Positions 47,301 through 55,710 of a DNA stretch of 64,000 nt are shown piece after piece (within the stretch, counting starts at the first letter, position 1; each line of letters begins with the position of its first letter). The stretch is from Pseudomonas cedrina subsp. cedrina (GTDB lineage Bacteria > Pseudomonadota > Gammaproteobacteria > Pseudomonadales > Pseudomonadaceae): positions 1-64,000 of the forward strand of contig NZ_MNPW01000005.1 of the NCBI RefSeq assembly GCF_001983175.1. The letters are read 5' to 3'. Both the position numbers and the translations under genes were made by a program. Below the pieces are notes generated by a model that saw only the letters and a list, made by a program, of their open reading frames with translations, made no database searches and was not told where the DNA came from.

Positions 47301-50300
47301 AGCCGGCCTGGCTTCGTTCATCGGCAAGATGGAAAGCGAAAAGACTGACCTGAGCAAAACCACTCAACTGATGGTGCCGGACCAGAGCTACGCCGCCGTG
47401 ATTCAGGCCGGCGGTGCCGTGGACGTACACGCCCAGAACGGCATCGATAACAGTGTCGTGAACCGTGGCTACACCTACGTCGGCAGTGGCGCCAACACCA
47501 CCAAGCCGGGCTTCTCGACCGAGGTCAAACTCAACTCGCAATTGCCACCCGACCTCACCCAGCAACAGGTCAACCCACTGAGCCTGCCTGGCTTCGACCT
47601 GCCCACCGGGCAGAACAGCCTGTTCCACCTCAACGATGGCAAGGGTGCCACCGGCCTGCCCACCAGCCAGTTCGCGGCCAGCCCGCACAAATACCTGATC
47701 GAAACCAACCCGCTGTTCACCGACATGCGCCAGTTCCTCGGCTCGGACTACATGCTGACCCGGCTCGGCTACGACCCCGAGACCGCACAACGTCGTCTCG
47801 GTGATGGCTTCTACGAACAGCGCCTGATCCAGCAAGCCGTGCTCGCCCGTACCGGCCAGCGCTTCATCGATGGCCAGACCAGCGACGCCGACCTGTTCAA
47901 GCACCTGATGGACAACGCCATCAGCAGCAAAACCGCACTCAACCTGTCGGTGGGCGTCAGCCTCACCGCCGAACAAGTCGCGGCCCTGACCCACGACATC
48001 GTGTGGCTGGAAAACGCCACCGTCGCCGGGCAGGAGGTGCTGGTACCGGTGCTGTACCTGGCCCAGGCAAACAACCGCCTGGCACCGAATGGTGCGCTGA
48101 TTACCGGCAGCGACGTCAACCTGATCACCGGCAGTAACCTGAATAACGCCGGCACCTTGCGCGCCACCGGCAGCCTGTTGGCCAACGTCGGCGGCAACCT
48201 GGCCAATAGCGGTTTGATGCAAGCCGGCGGCCGCCTCGATGTACTGGCTGGCGACAACCTCAGCAACCGCGCGGGCGGTGTGATCAGCGCGGGCAACGTC
48301 AACCTCGCGGCCGGCGCCGACCTGCTCAACGAACGCAGCGTCACCACCCACGAAAGCGCCAGCAGCTACCGCACCGAGCGCAGCGACTTCGTCGACAGCG
48401 CCGCGCGCATCGAATCGGCCAACGACCTGGCGCTGAAAGCTGGCGGCAACTTCAACAACGTCGGCGGCGTGCTCAAAAGTGGCGCCGATATGGCCGTCCA
48501 AGCCAAAGGCGACGTCAACATCACCGCCTCGAAGAGCCTCGACAGCGGCGCCATCGGCACCCGCTCGAACTTCACCACCATCGCCCAGCAAGGCTCCGTG
48601 GTCGAGGCCGGCCGCGACCTGCACGTGGTTGGCGGGCGCGACATCAGCGCCGTGGCCAGCCAGGTCGAGGCCAAACGCGACGTCAACCTGATTGCCACCC
48701 GCGACCTCAACGCCATCGCGGCAGCCAACGAGCAGCATTCGACGTCCAACTCGAAAAAGGTCAAGAGCATCGAGGACCACGTGCAGCAAGTCTCCAGCGT
48801 GATCAAGGCCGGCGGCGACGCCACCCTGAGCGCCGGGCAGAACCTGCAATTGGTTGCCAGCCAGGTCAACGCCGGCAACGAAGCGTACCTGGTATCCGGC
48901 AAAAACCTCGACCTCAAGGCCGCTGCAAACCAGGACTACAGCTTCTACAGCAAGACCAAGAAAACCTCCCAGGGCAAGAAATTCCGCCTCGACGAAACCA
49001 GCGCCGTTAACAACGTCGGCAGCCTCGTCAGCGCCGGCACAAACAGCACCGTCGTGGCCGGTGAAAACCTGCTGCTGGCCGGCAGCGCCGTCACCGCCGA
49101 AAAAGGCGCCACGCAACTGGCGGCCGGCCAGGACGTGAGCATCCTCGCCGTCACTAACTCCGACAGCGCCCGCCACGAACGCAAGGAAAGCAAAAGCAGC
49201 TGGGGCGGCCTCAAGTCGAGCAAAGTCCAGGACAAAGTCGACGAAAAACGCACCACCGCCCTGGGCAGCATGGTCTCCGGCGAAACCGTCACCGTCGCCG
49301 CCAAGCGCGACGCCACGGTCACCGGTTCCAACCTGGTCAGCACCGGCGACCTCGCCGTGCAAGCCGGCCGCGACCTGACCATCGACGCGGCGCAAAACAC
49401 CTTCGCCCGCACCGACATGCACAAGGAGAAGAACCGCGACCTCACCGGCGTGCTGACCGGCAACAAGCTCGGTCTGGACGACATGACCGGCAACCAGAAG
49501 CTCTACATCAACAGCTCCAAACACAACGGCACGGCCAATGAAATGACCTTGACCGGCAGCACCATTGGCTCCAGCGCGGGCAACGTGTCGCTGACGGCGG
49601 GGCGTGAGTTGAAGGTGGTGGCCAGTGATTTGGTGAGCACCAAGAACATGGAGTTGAGCGGGGCTGATGTCACCGTTACTTCAGGGATGGAGACGGCCAG
49701 TCAGACCAGTAAGGACAGTTCCAAGAGCTTGGCGGTTGGGCGTGTAGTGGGTGGCATGATCGTCGACACCGCCACCAGCATGCGCGATGCAGCCAAGGCG
49801 TCACGCAGTGCCGACGACCCACGGTTGAAGGCCGTGAAGATCGCCCAGGCGGCATTGGCGGCCTACAACCTTAATAATCAGATGGGCGACCTTGCTAATA
49901 AAATCAACGGCAATGACGACACCAGTGGTGGTTCCTCCGGTTCGATGATCAAGATTGGCACCGAGCTGGCCAACACCCGCACCAAAAGCAGCAACGAGTA
50001 TGCGGCGCAAACCGCCCACCAGAGCAGCCTGAACGCCGGCGGGAAACTGTCGATCATCGCGGCGGGCGATGCGCCGGGTACCGCAGGGGATCTGTTGATC
50101 ACCGGCAGTACGCTGAAAGCAGGCGACACCCTGCTGTCCGCGAAAAACAACATCCTGATGCAAAGCGCACAGAACACCACTGATCGCAAAAACGACGGCT
50201 CGCGCAACAGGACGGCCATCGGCGTCAGTTTCAATATCGGTGAGCAAAACGGCTTCACTCTCGACTTGGGCGCGCAAATCGCCAAAAACCTGGGTTCGGG

Positions 50301-52908
50301 TAGCTCCGTCACCCAGGTCAACACCACCCTGGACACCGGCTCGCTGGTACTGCGCAGCGGCCAGGACACCAGCCTGATCGGGGCCCAGGTGCGTGCTGAT
50401 CGCATTGATGCCGACATCGGCGGCAACCTCAACATCCTGTCGCGCCAGGACTCCGAGACGTCCAAGAGCAAGCAGAACAGCGCCGGTTTTGGCGCGAGCA
50501 TCTGTATTCCTCCGTTCTGCCTAGGCTCCACCGTCTCCGCGTCCGCGAACCTGGCGGCGTCGAAAATGAACAGCGACTACCAGGCGGTGACCGACCAGAG
50601 CGGTTTCTTTGCCGGTAAAGACGGCTACGACATCAATGTCGGCAAGACCACCACCCTGCAAGGCGCGGTGATTGCCAGTGAAGCCAGCGCTGACAAGAAC
50701 CGCCTCAGCACGGATCGCCTGCTGGTCAGCGACATCAAGAACAAGAGCGAGATCAAGAGCCAATCGGCAGGCGTGAGCGTCTCCGGTTCTTACGGTGGTG
50801 GGGTGGGGACACTCAAGCCAGGTCCCTTGTATGGCATGGCGCTCAACGACTCGGACCACAGCCACACACGCAGTGCGGTAAGCGAAGGCACAATCGTAGT
50901 GCGCAACCCTGCTGGCGCCAGTGATCTGGTCGGTCTGAACCGCGACACCGCCAACGCCAACCAGCGCCTCGACAAGCCAGATGAAAAGGCCATGCAAGAG
51001 CGCATGGACCTGCTCAAAAGCTCGATGGAGCTGACCAAGGGCATTGGCGATGCCATTGCCGATGCCAGGATCAAGGCCGCAAACGACCCCAACAGCGACG
51101 TCAACAAAGCCACGCGGCAGAAGCTGATTGAAGACGGTATCGCCAACCCGACACAGGCTCAGATCAGCCAGCGTGCCCAACAGGATTACGGCGTAGGCAG
51201 CAGCTTCCAAAAAGCCAGCCAGGCGGTGACAGCCGTGGTGCAAGCGGCGATGGGTGGCAGCGTTGGTGGTGCGTTGGCGGGGGCGGCGGCGCCGTATCTG
51301 GCGCAGACGGTCAAGAAGATGACCGATGACGACCCCGACGCCAACCTGATGGCTCACGCCGTGTTGGGTGCCGTTCTAGCCAAAGCTGGCGGTAACTCAG
51401 CGCTCTCGGGTGCAGTGGGTGCTGTCGCTGCGGAGGGAACCGCGCGGCTGATCAAGGAAAGCATGTATGGCGATGTCAGTAACGAAAACCTGTCTGAAGG
51501 GCAAAAGCAGACAATCTCTAGTCTCGCGACGTTGGCAGGTGGTCTTTCCGGATCGTTGTCCGGCAAGGGCGCATTGGATGCGGTGGCAGCGGCTCAGGTT
51601 GGGAAGAACGCTGTTGAAAATAACCAACTGAGTATTCTGGAAAGGCCGTTACTCGATAAAAAGCAGCAGCAATATAAGGCCAACTGTAGTGGTGATGCTG
51701 CTGCAACAGCAAATTGTATGGGGCTGGCCGACGATATTGATGCGCTGAGGAAAAAAGGCAGCAGCGTCCTGCAGAACGACCGTTTTGAAGCGACTGATTT
51801 CATCCCTACGATAGAAGACGTAGTCAGCCCAGGCAAAGTTGTGTCGTGTGCCGTCTCGGGCAATGGATATTGCGTTGTCACGAACAAGGTCATCAAAACT
51901 GACCTAGGTGATGAATGGGCCCTGCAACCGGCTACTAACGCACAAGCCATCGCGGGCGGCGCCGATCAGACCGCATCGGATAAAGAGACGACACGCCTCC
52001 TCAAAGCAAGATCGGACGAGCTGGTTGCCGCTGGATGCGGCGGAATGGGGCCTATCAGTATCGGCTGCCAGACCTACACGGCTTTCGGTGGAACGCGTCT
52101 GTTGGGCGAGCAAACCACCGAGCAGCGTGTGCTGTGGGGCTCGCAAGCTATCTTGAACAGCCTGGGTCTGGTCGGCGTGGTTTTCAGTTCTGCGGGCAAA
52201 ACAGTCATTGCCGAAGCGGAGAAAGCCACTTCGGGTTCGAAAAGCTTAAAAACTGAGCTGACGCTCGTCCCTGAGCAGAACTTCACGCTCAGGGGTGGCG
52301 CGCAATTTGTTGAAAGCCCGGTTATCCAACCTAACACCACCGTTCGACTCACGGGTGATGTCACGCTGAAAACCGGTGTGATCGTACCGAAGGGTAGCGT
52401 AGTGACGGTCAGCGATGACGTCATGAAGGTGGTTGAGCCAGGTGGTGCCAGTTCAATCAGGTCTTATGACAAAAATGTCAGCCAGCCACTCTTGCTGACG
52501 GACAGTCCGGCGAAATCATTCACATTGGACGATGTTCGTAATCTGACTGGGCGGGAAAAATGGGAGGCCGGAGAGACGTATATCCAGCAACTTTACGGTT
52601 CAACAGGCCAGCGTTACTATCCTGTGCCTGGTACGGGCGGGCGTTATGTCGATGCGCCTGTCGATATGCAGAACAGTATTATTTCCGCTAATGAGGTGAA
52701 AACATACCAGCGAGGTATAACTGCTACAGGAAAATTGAATGAAGTACCGTTGACAGGAAAACTCTACGATCAGATTGAGAAAGATCTTTATCTTCGAGAT
52801 GTTGTGAAGGGTTATCAACCCAGATGGATATTTTTAGAAGCACCACCAGCAGAAAATCTTTCGAGAATTCTGAAGCTGAACAAAATTGACGTAATTATTC
52901 ATAATTAA
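44305..52908 (+). CDS. cdiA: CdiA/TpsA: contact-dependent growth inhibition exoprotein
   Basis: A 2867-residue filamentous hemagglutinin-like toxin carrier. After a signal segment (residues 12-32) comes the TPS secretion domain (about 35-155; [20 protein letters not shown]), then long FHA-type repeats rich in Asn-Asn-Gly turns, and hemagglutinin repeats. The VENN motif that marks the start of the variable C terminus is at 2437-2440. The last ~115 residues look like a PD-(D/E)XK nuclease: E2757 (AGETYIQ), D2783 (RYVDAPVD) and E2797-V-K2799 (ANEVKTY). GC content falls sharply after the VENN region, as expected for an exchangeable toxin end. CdiB exports it and the next gene should give immunity. 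The gene order B-A-I is the E. coli type. Confidence 0.92.
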   Translation: [2867 protein letters not shown]

Positions 52909-52923
52909 TTATTGAGGTAGGCA

Positions 52924-53373
52924 ATGGCAAACACTGGCGATACGCCCGACATGCTGCTGGACCGACGCGCTGCTGGATTTGCGGCATTTAAATCAGAGCG
53001 TATGCCAGTGCTGCATAAATTCTGTGAAAGTTTAGGATTTGATCAGCCGCATGAAGTATTGATTGAGCCAAAAAAGTTTTTACCTCTACTGGATGATGGA
53101 TTTCAACACGCTGTTATCAGTGAGGAAAATAGGGTGTGGTTTGTTACTCGTATCGGATATTACATCGGCGAGTACTTGATTTCCCTGTTTGATGGCTGCT
53201 GGTTACTTGATGATGATCCATTGTCGCCGTCTTTTGCCAAATACGTAGTCGGCGATTTTTCAATTGAAGGGGTTAAAGCAAAAGTTGTCGACCCTTTTGA
53301 AATCGCACAGCGTTATGCAATTACGCCGGCTCCGCGCTTTTTAAGACAAGAGATCGAAACGGCTTTGGACTAA
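52924..53373 (+). CDS. cdiI: CdiI: immunity protein for the CdiA toxin
   Basis: A 149-residue acidic cytoplasmic protein, 15 bases after cdiA with GAGG upstream. It has no signal peptide or membrane helix and shows no known enzyme motif. Its position directly after cdiA and low GC content are the evidence for immunity. The stretch DDGFQHAVISEENRVWFVTR suggests a beta-rich fold. It should bind and block the nuclease domain in the producing cell. Confidence 0.82.
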   Translation: MANTGDTPDMLLDRRAAGFAAFKSERMPVLHKFCESLGFDQPHEVLIEPKKFLPLLDDGFQHAVISEENRVWFVTRIGYYIGEYLISLFDGCWLLDDDPLSPSFAKYVVGDFSIEGVKAKVVDPFEIAQRYAITPAPRFLRQEIETALD

Positions 53374-53456
53374 ATTGAGCTGGATAAAGGGGGCGGGGTT
53401 CAGGTGCAGACCACTTTTTTGTTTGAGTAAACAGCGGGCTAGAAAGTACTGGAAGT

Positions 53457-53497
53457 ATTACGCTCTTTAAAAACTAGATTTTTATTTCAGCTGTTTA
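53457..53497 (+). repeat. Duplicated AT-rich motif, first copy
   Basis: TTACGCTCTTTAAAAACTAG followed by TTTTTATTTCA is related to a second copy at 53937-53977 (TTGCGCTCTTTAAAAATTAG, TTATTATTTTCA). The copies lie before a remnant frame and before the SUKH gene, respectively, and may mark ends of two related cassettes. Confidence 0.5.
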
Positions 53498-53636
53498 AAA
53501 TTTTTAGCAAGGCGTTGGGAATGCAGAGAAGACAAGACTCTCCCCTTCAAAGGCAACGACATTGCTAGACGTGTTTGGTAAATACTTCCCCCTTTTTTCC
53601 ATTGTGCTGAGTCTGCAAAAATTAGCTATGACATAT

Positions 53637-53703
53637 AAAGGGGACGGATTTATTTAGTGTGACGCTGATCGGTAGGCGATTAAACAAATCTGGTCCCTTT
53701 AAT
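53637..53703. repeat. Palindromic CDI-array element, copy A
   Basis: GGGGACGGATTTATTTA at the left and an AAACAAATCTGGTCCC right arm enclose the core GACGCTGATCGGTAGG. Six copies share this layout between 53.6 and 58.2 kb. The arms are inverted repeats of one another, so each copy could fold into a long hairpin with a roughly 25-base loop. It looks like a MITE- or REP-like mobile palindrome; no transposase is nearby. Confidence 0.85.
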
Positions 53704-53715
53704 TTTTTATTGTAA

Positions 53716-53850
53716 ATCCTGGTTTCGTGCAAAAAATGCGCGATAGAACCAATCAGTGAATCCACAGCACGGGCCAAGCATCAGGCAGGTAAGTCATATA
53801 CCGCTCTAATTGTATTAGGATTTGTATTGGGCTTTAGTAAGGAAGTTTAA
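53716..53850 (+). other. Short CxxC open frame, possible gene remnant
   Basis: 44 codons without an ATG read ILVSCKKCAIEPISESTARA, then a hydrophobic segment (TALIVLGFVLGF) and a stop. A CxxC pair followed by one membrane helix is a plausible small-protein end. It begins 12 bases after palindromic element A and is in the same phase relative to that element as the toxin fragments after copies C, D and E. It may be a truncated module end. Confidence 0.4.
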
Positions 53851-53936
53851 GTGACGTACATACACTGAAAAGAGTAAAAAGGTAGTTGGGCTCAGGCAGC
53901 GTTCTTGTTTGGGTGTCAGTGGAGCTGATCTGGCAA

Positions 53937-53977
53937 TGTTGCGCTCTTTAAAAATTAGTTTATTATTTTCACTTATT
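53937..53977 (+). repeat. Duplicated AT-rich motif, second copy
   Basis: See 53457-53497. This copy lies about 75 bases before the SUKH immunity gene. Confidence 0.5.
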
Positions 53978-54049
53978 GAGGCTAAAGAGTTTAACTCTTA
54001 TCAGTCGGATTGTTGGAAGTTGTGGGCTCGGAGCCGGGAGTAATTAGCC

Positions 54050-54508
54050 GTGGATTATTCAAGAATAATTAATCTTATTAAAGAGTCGGATTTCGTTGAA
54101 TTTGCCGATTATGGTGACGGTATTGCTAATGAGTGGATTCATAAAGCTGAAACTCGTCTCGGGTTGAAATTGCCTGATAGCTATAAATGGTGGCTGAAGT
54201 ATTATTCTGGCGGGGAAATATCTGGGGAGGAGATTTATAGTATCTCCGAAATGAATTTTGATAGTGTAAGGGGTGGCGATATCGTTTATATGTCAATCGT
54301 CAACGGTCGAAATGGGTTGTGTGGGAAGGAGAGGCTGTTTATCTGTGAGCCGCCGGGTGCAGGGGAATCATTTTGTTTTGCCACGGATGATGGACTTAAT
54401 GATGGGGAGTATCCTGTTTATAGACTTAATCTTTCTAATCAAATTTCTAGTTTGTATGCGAAAAATTTTATCGATTTCTTAGAGAAAAGAATAATTTCTC
54501 TCAGTTGA
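54050..54508 (+). CDS. SUKH (SMI1/KNR4-like) orphan immunity protein
   Basis: A 152-residue acidic protein. The pattern IHKAETRLGLKLPDSYKWWLKYYSGG is the hallmark N-terminal signature of the SMI1/KNR4 (SUKH) superfamily, the commonest immunity family of polymorphic toxin systems. Start is GTG with GGGAG ten bases upstream. No toxin gene lies directly upstream, so it is an orphan immunity gene in the CDI array, possibly guarding against toxins of neighbouring strains. Strongly AT-rich compared with cdiA. Confidence 0.87.
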   Translation: MDYSRIINLIKESDFVEFADYGDGIANEWIHKAETRLGLKLPDSYKWWLKYYSGGEISGEEIYSISEMNFDSVRGGDIVYMSIVNGRNGLCGKERLFICEPPGAGESFCFATDDGLNDGEYPVYRLNLSNQISSLYAKNFIDFLEKRIISLS

Positions 54509-54618
54509 ATAATAATTATGCGTTTAAAAAGGTTGAGAAAGACCTGGGGCAAAAGCGACTGGTGCAGTTGAAGTGCCGGCTACATCTGCAACTGCGCGGG
54601 TTAGTTGGTGTAAAGAAA

Positions 54619-54682
54619 AAGAGGGCGGATCTTTTTAAGTGTTTCGCTTGACGGTAAACTATTAATAGATCTATCTCCGTTA
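54619..54682. repeat. Palindromic CDI-array element, copy B (decayed)
   Basis: AGGGCGGATCTTTTTAAGTG, then a diverged core and AATAGATCTATCTCCGTTAAT. Length and order of parts match the other copies, but the central GACGCTGATCGG is changed. A frame reading into it (VPATSATARVSWCKEKE) stops inside the element, so it may have interrupted an older module. Confidence 0.65.
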
Positions 54683-54750
54683 ATGAGTGACTCTGTATTT
54701 TTAGGATTTTCAATAGTGGAGCTGATTTCTATTTGAAGAAGAAGGCAGCA

Positions 54751-54969
54751 ATGAAAAAAAATGAAACTTGGTGGGTCGCTATTTATTTTCCTTGTGCCTG
54801 CGCGTTCGGTCTTTTGTTTATGTGTGTGTTCTTTCAGATTGCCGGGTATTGGCTGAGTGGTGGCGAGGACTTTATTGTGCTTATAAAAGAAAATGTGCCG
54901 CTTTATTTAAAAATGGCTGGTGCCGGAATTGTTCTAGGTTTCGTTTTATGGTTTTTTAATATCCGTTGA
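54751..54969 (+). CDS. Small two-helix membrane protein, probable orphan immunity protein
   Basis: A 72-residue protein with two membrane helices (about residues 8-30 and 47-66). ATG 54751 has GAAGG six bases upstream; an in-frame TTG at 54733 is less likely. It lies between copies B and C of the palindromic element and has low GC. Small polytopic proteins in such arrays often give immunity to pore-forming or membrane-active toxins. No toxin fragment remains beside it, so the role is inference. Confidence 0.6.
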   Translation: MKKNETWWVAIYFPCACAFGLLFMCVFFQIAGYWLSGGEDFIVLIKENVPLYLKMAGAGIVLGFVLWFFNIR

Positions 54970-55002
54970 TTTTTCATTTAATAAAAGTAGTTAAGCTTTT
55001 GT

Positions 55003-55070
55003 ATAGGGACGGATTTTATTTAAATGTGACGCTGATCAGTAGGTAATTAGATAGATCTGCCCCTTTTAAT
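55003..55070. repeat. Palindromic CDI-array element, copy C
   Basis: AGGGACGGATTTTATTTAAA, core GACGCTGATCAGTAGG, then GATAGATCTGCCCCTTTTAAT. Its right end directly abuts the broken 5' end of the toxin fragment at 55068-55252. Confidence 0.83.
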
Positions 55071-55252
55071 TCGGGAACATTAAGGCCAAATGAGTTCGCT
55101 GAACATTTAAGTTCTAATGGAAAAGCGGAACCGCTAACAAGACCGGCTATCAAGAATTTACCGATTACTTTGTTAATAAGTTTGGGGCGCAAGGGAAAGG
55201 ACGGCTAAATGGTCAAGTCATCGAAAGCGCTACAACAGTCTATGTGCCGTGA
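55068..55252 (+). pseudogene. Displaced CDI toxin C-terminal fragment (frameshifted)
   Basis: Two frames cover about 61 codons. The first reads NSGTLRPNEFAEHLSSNGKA; near 55118-55136 the coding sense shifts to a frame reading KTGYQEFTDYFVNKF and ending GQVIESATTVYVP-stop. The stop overlaps the next start as GTGA, the arrangement expected of a toxin tail and its immunity gene. The 5' end coincides with the right end of palindromic element C. No start codon or export domain is present, so it cannot be expressed alone and is best read as a stranded CdiA-CT end. Toxin class is unknown. Confidence 0.65.
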
Positions 55253-55668
55253 CGGTGGTAAATATGAAGCTCGAAGCCGAAAACAGTCCTGTAATAGTTG
55301 GTGCTAGCCAAGCGCAGCTTATAAAAACGCTGAAAAAATTAAAAAGCTATGGCCCTAGCTCTTTCGCATGCATCACTGACGATGACGGAAACTATGTACA
55401 AGTGGCTGGAGGCAGATTTACTTGTTTTATAGAAAGGTATGACGCTAAAAGTAAAAAGCTGTTTAGAGGTTATCATTCAAGTTCCAGTACTAACTTTGAA
55501 GATGGAGCCTTGCTGTCGTTTAGTGCAGGCCGTGTTCCACTAAAAAAAGATGAGTGGTTTAATATTGATGATGTGATTGAAGTTTTTTCCATGTTTAATC
55601 AACGTCAGGCTTTACCAGGGAGTATTTACTGGCGCGAGATAAATGTTCTGAATCAAAGCGGTAGTTGA
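55249..55668 (+). CDS. Orphan CDI immunity protein
   Basis: A 139-residue cytoplasmic protein starting at GTG and overlapping the stop of the toxin fragment by four bases (GTGA). The stretch ITDDDGNYVQVAGGRFTCFI followed by LLSFSAGRVPLKKDEWFNID suggests a beta-rich fold resembling Imm1-like proteins, but I cannot assign a family. The coupling to a toxin end is the main evidence. After the stop comes the boundary motif AATCGGGGTCAGGC. Confidence 0.75.
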   Translation: MTVVNMKLEAENSPVIVGASQAQLIKTLKKLKSYGPSSFACITDDDGNYVQVAGGRFTCFIERYDAKSKKLFRGYHSSSSTNFEDGALLSFSAGRVPLKKDEWFNIDDVIEVFSMFNQRQALPGSIYWREINVLNQSGS

Positions 55669-55710
55669 GGGGAATCGGGGTCAGGCCACGCTTTCATTCG
55701 GAAAATGATA

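Larger units (their letters stand above)
53374..54049. other. Gene-poor AT-rich spacer with remnants
   Basis: No full-length gene is visible in 676 bases. It holds a boundary motif after the cdiI stop (GGCGGGGTTCAGGTGCAGAC), one palindromic element (53637-53703), a tandem AT-rich motif (53457-53497 and 53937-53977) and a short open frame described separately. A 37-codon frame before 53580 ending in GNDIARRVW has no start and may be a toxin remnant. Confidence 0.55.

Noticed and set aside
44179..49524. A 5.3-kb open frame opposite cdiA, 1781 codons long
   Set aside because: It mirrors cdiA codon by codon and has a composition (Val, Ala, Gly, His, Gln) expected from reading G/C-ending codons backwards. 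It has no domain, no ribosome site and crosses the cdiB end.
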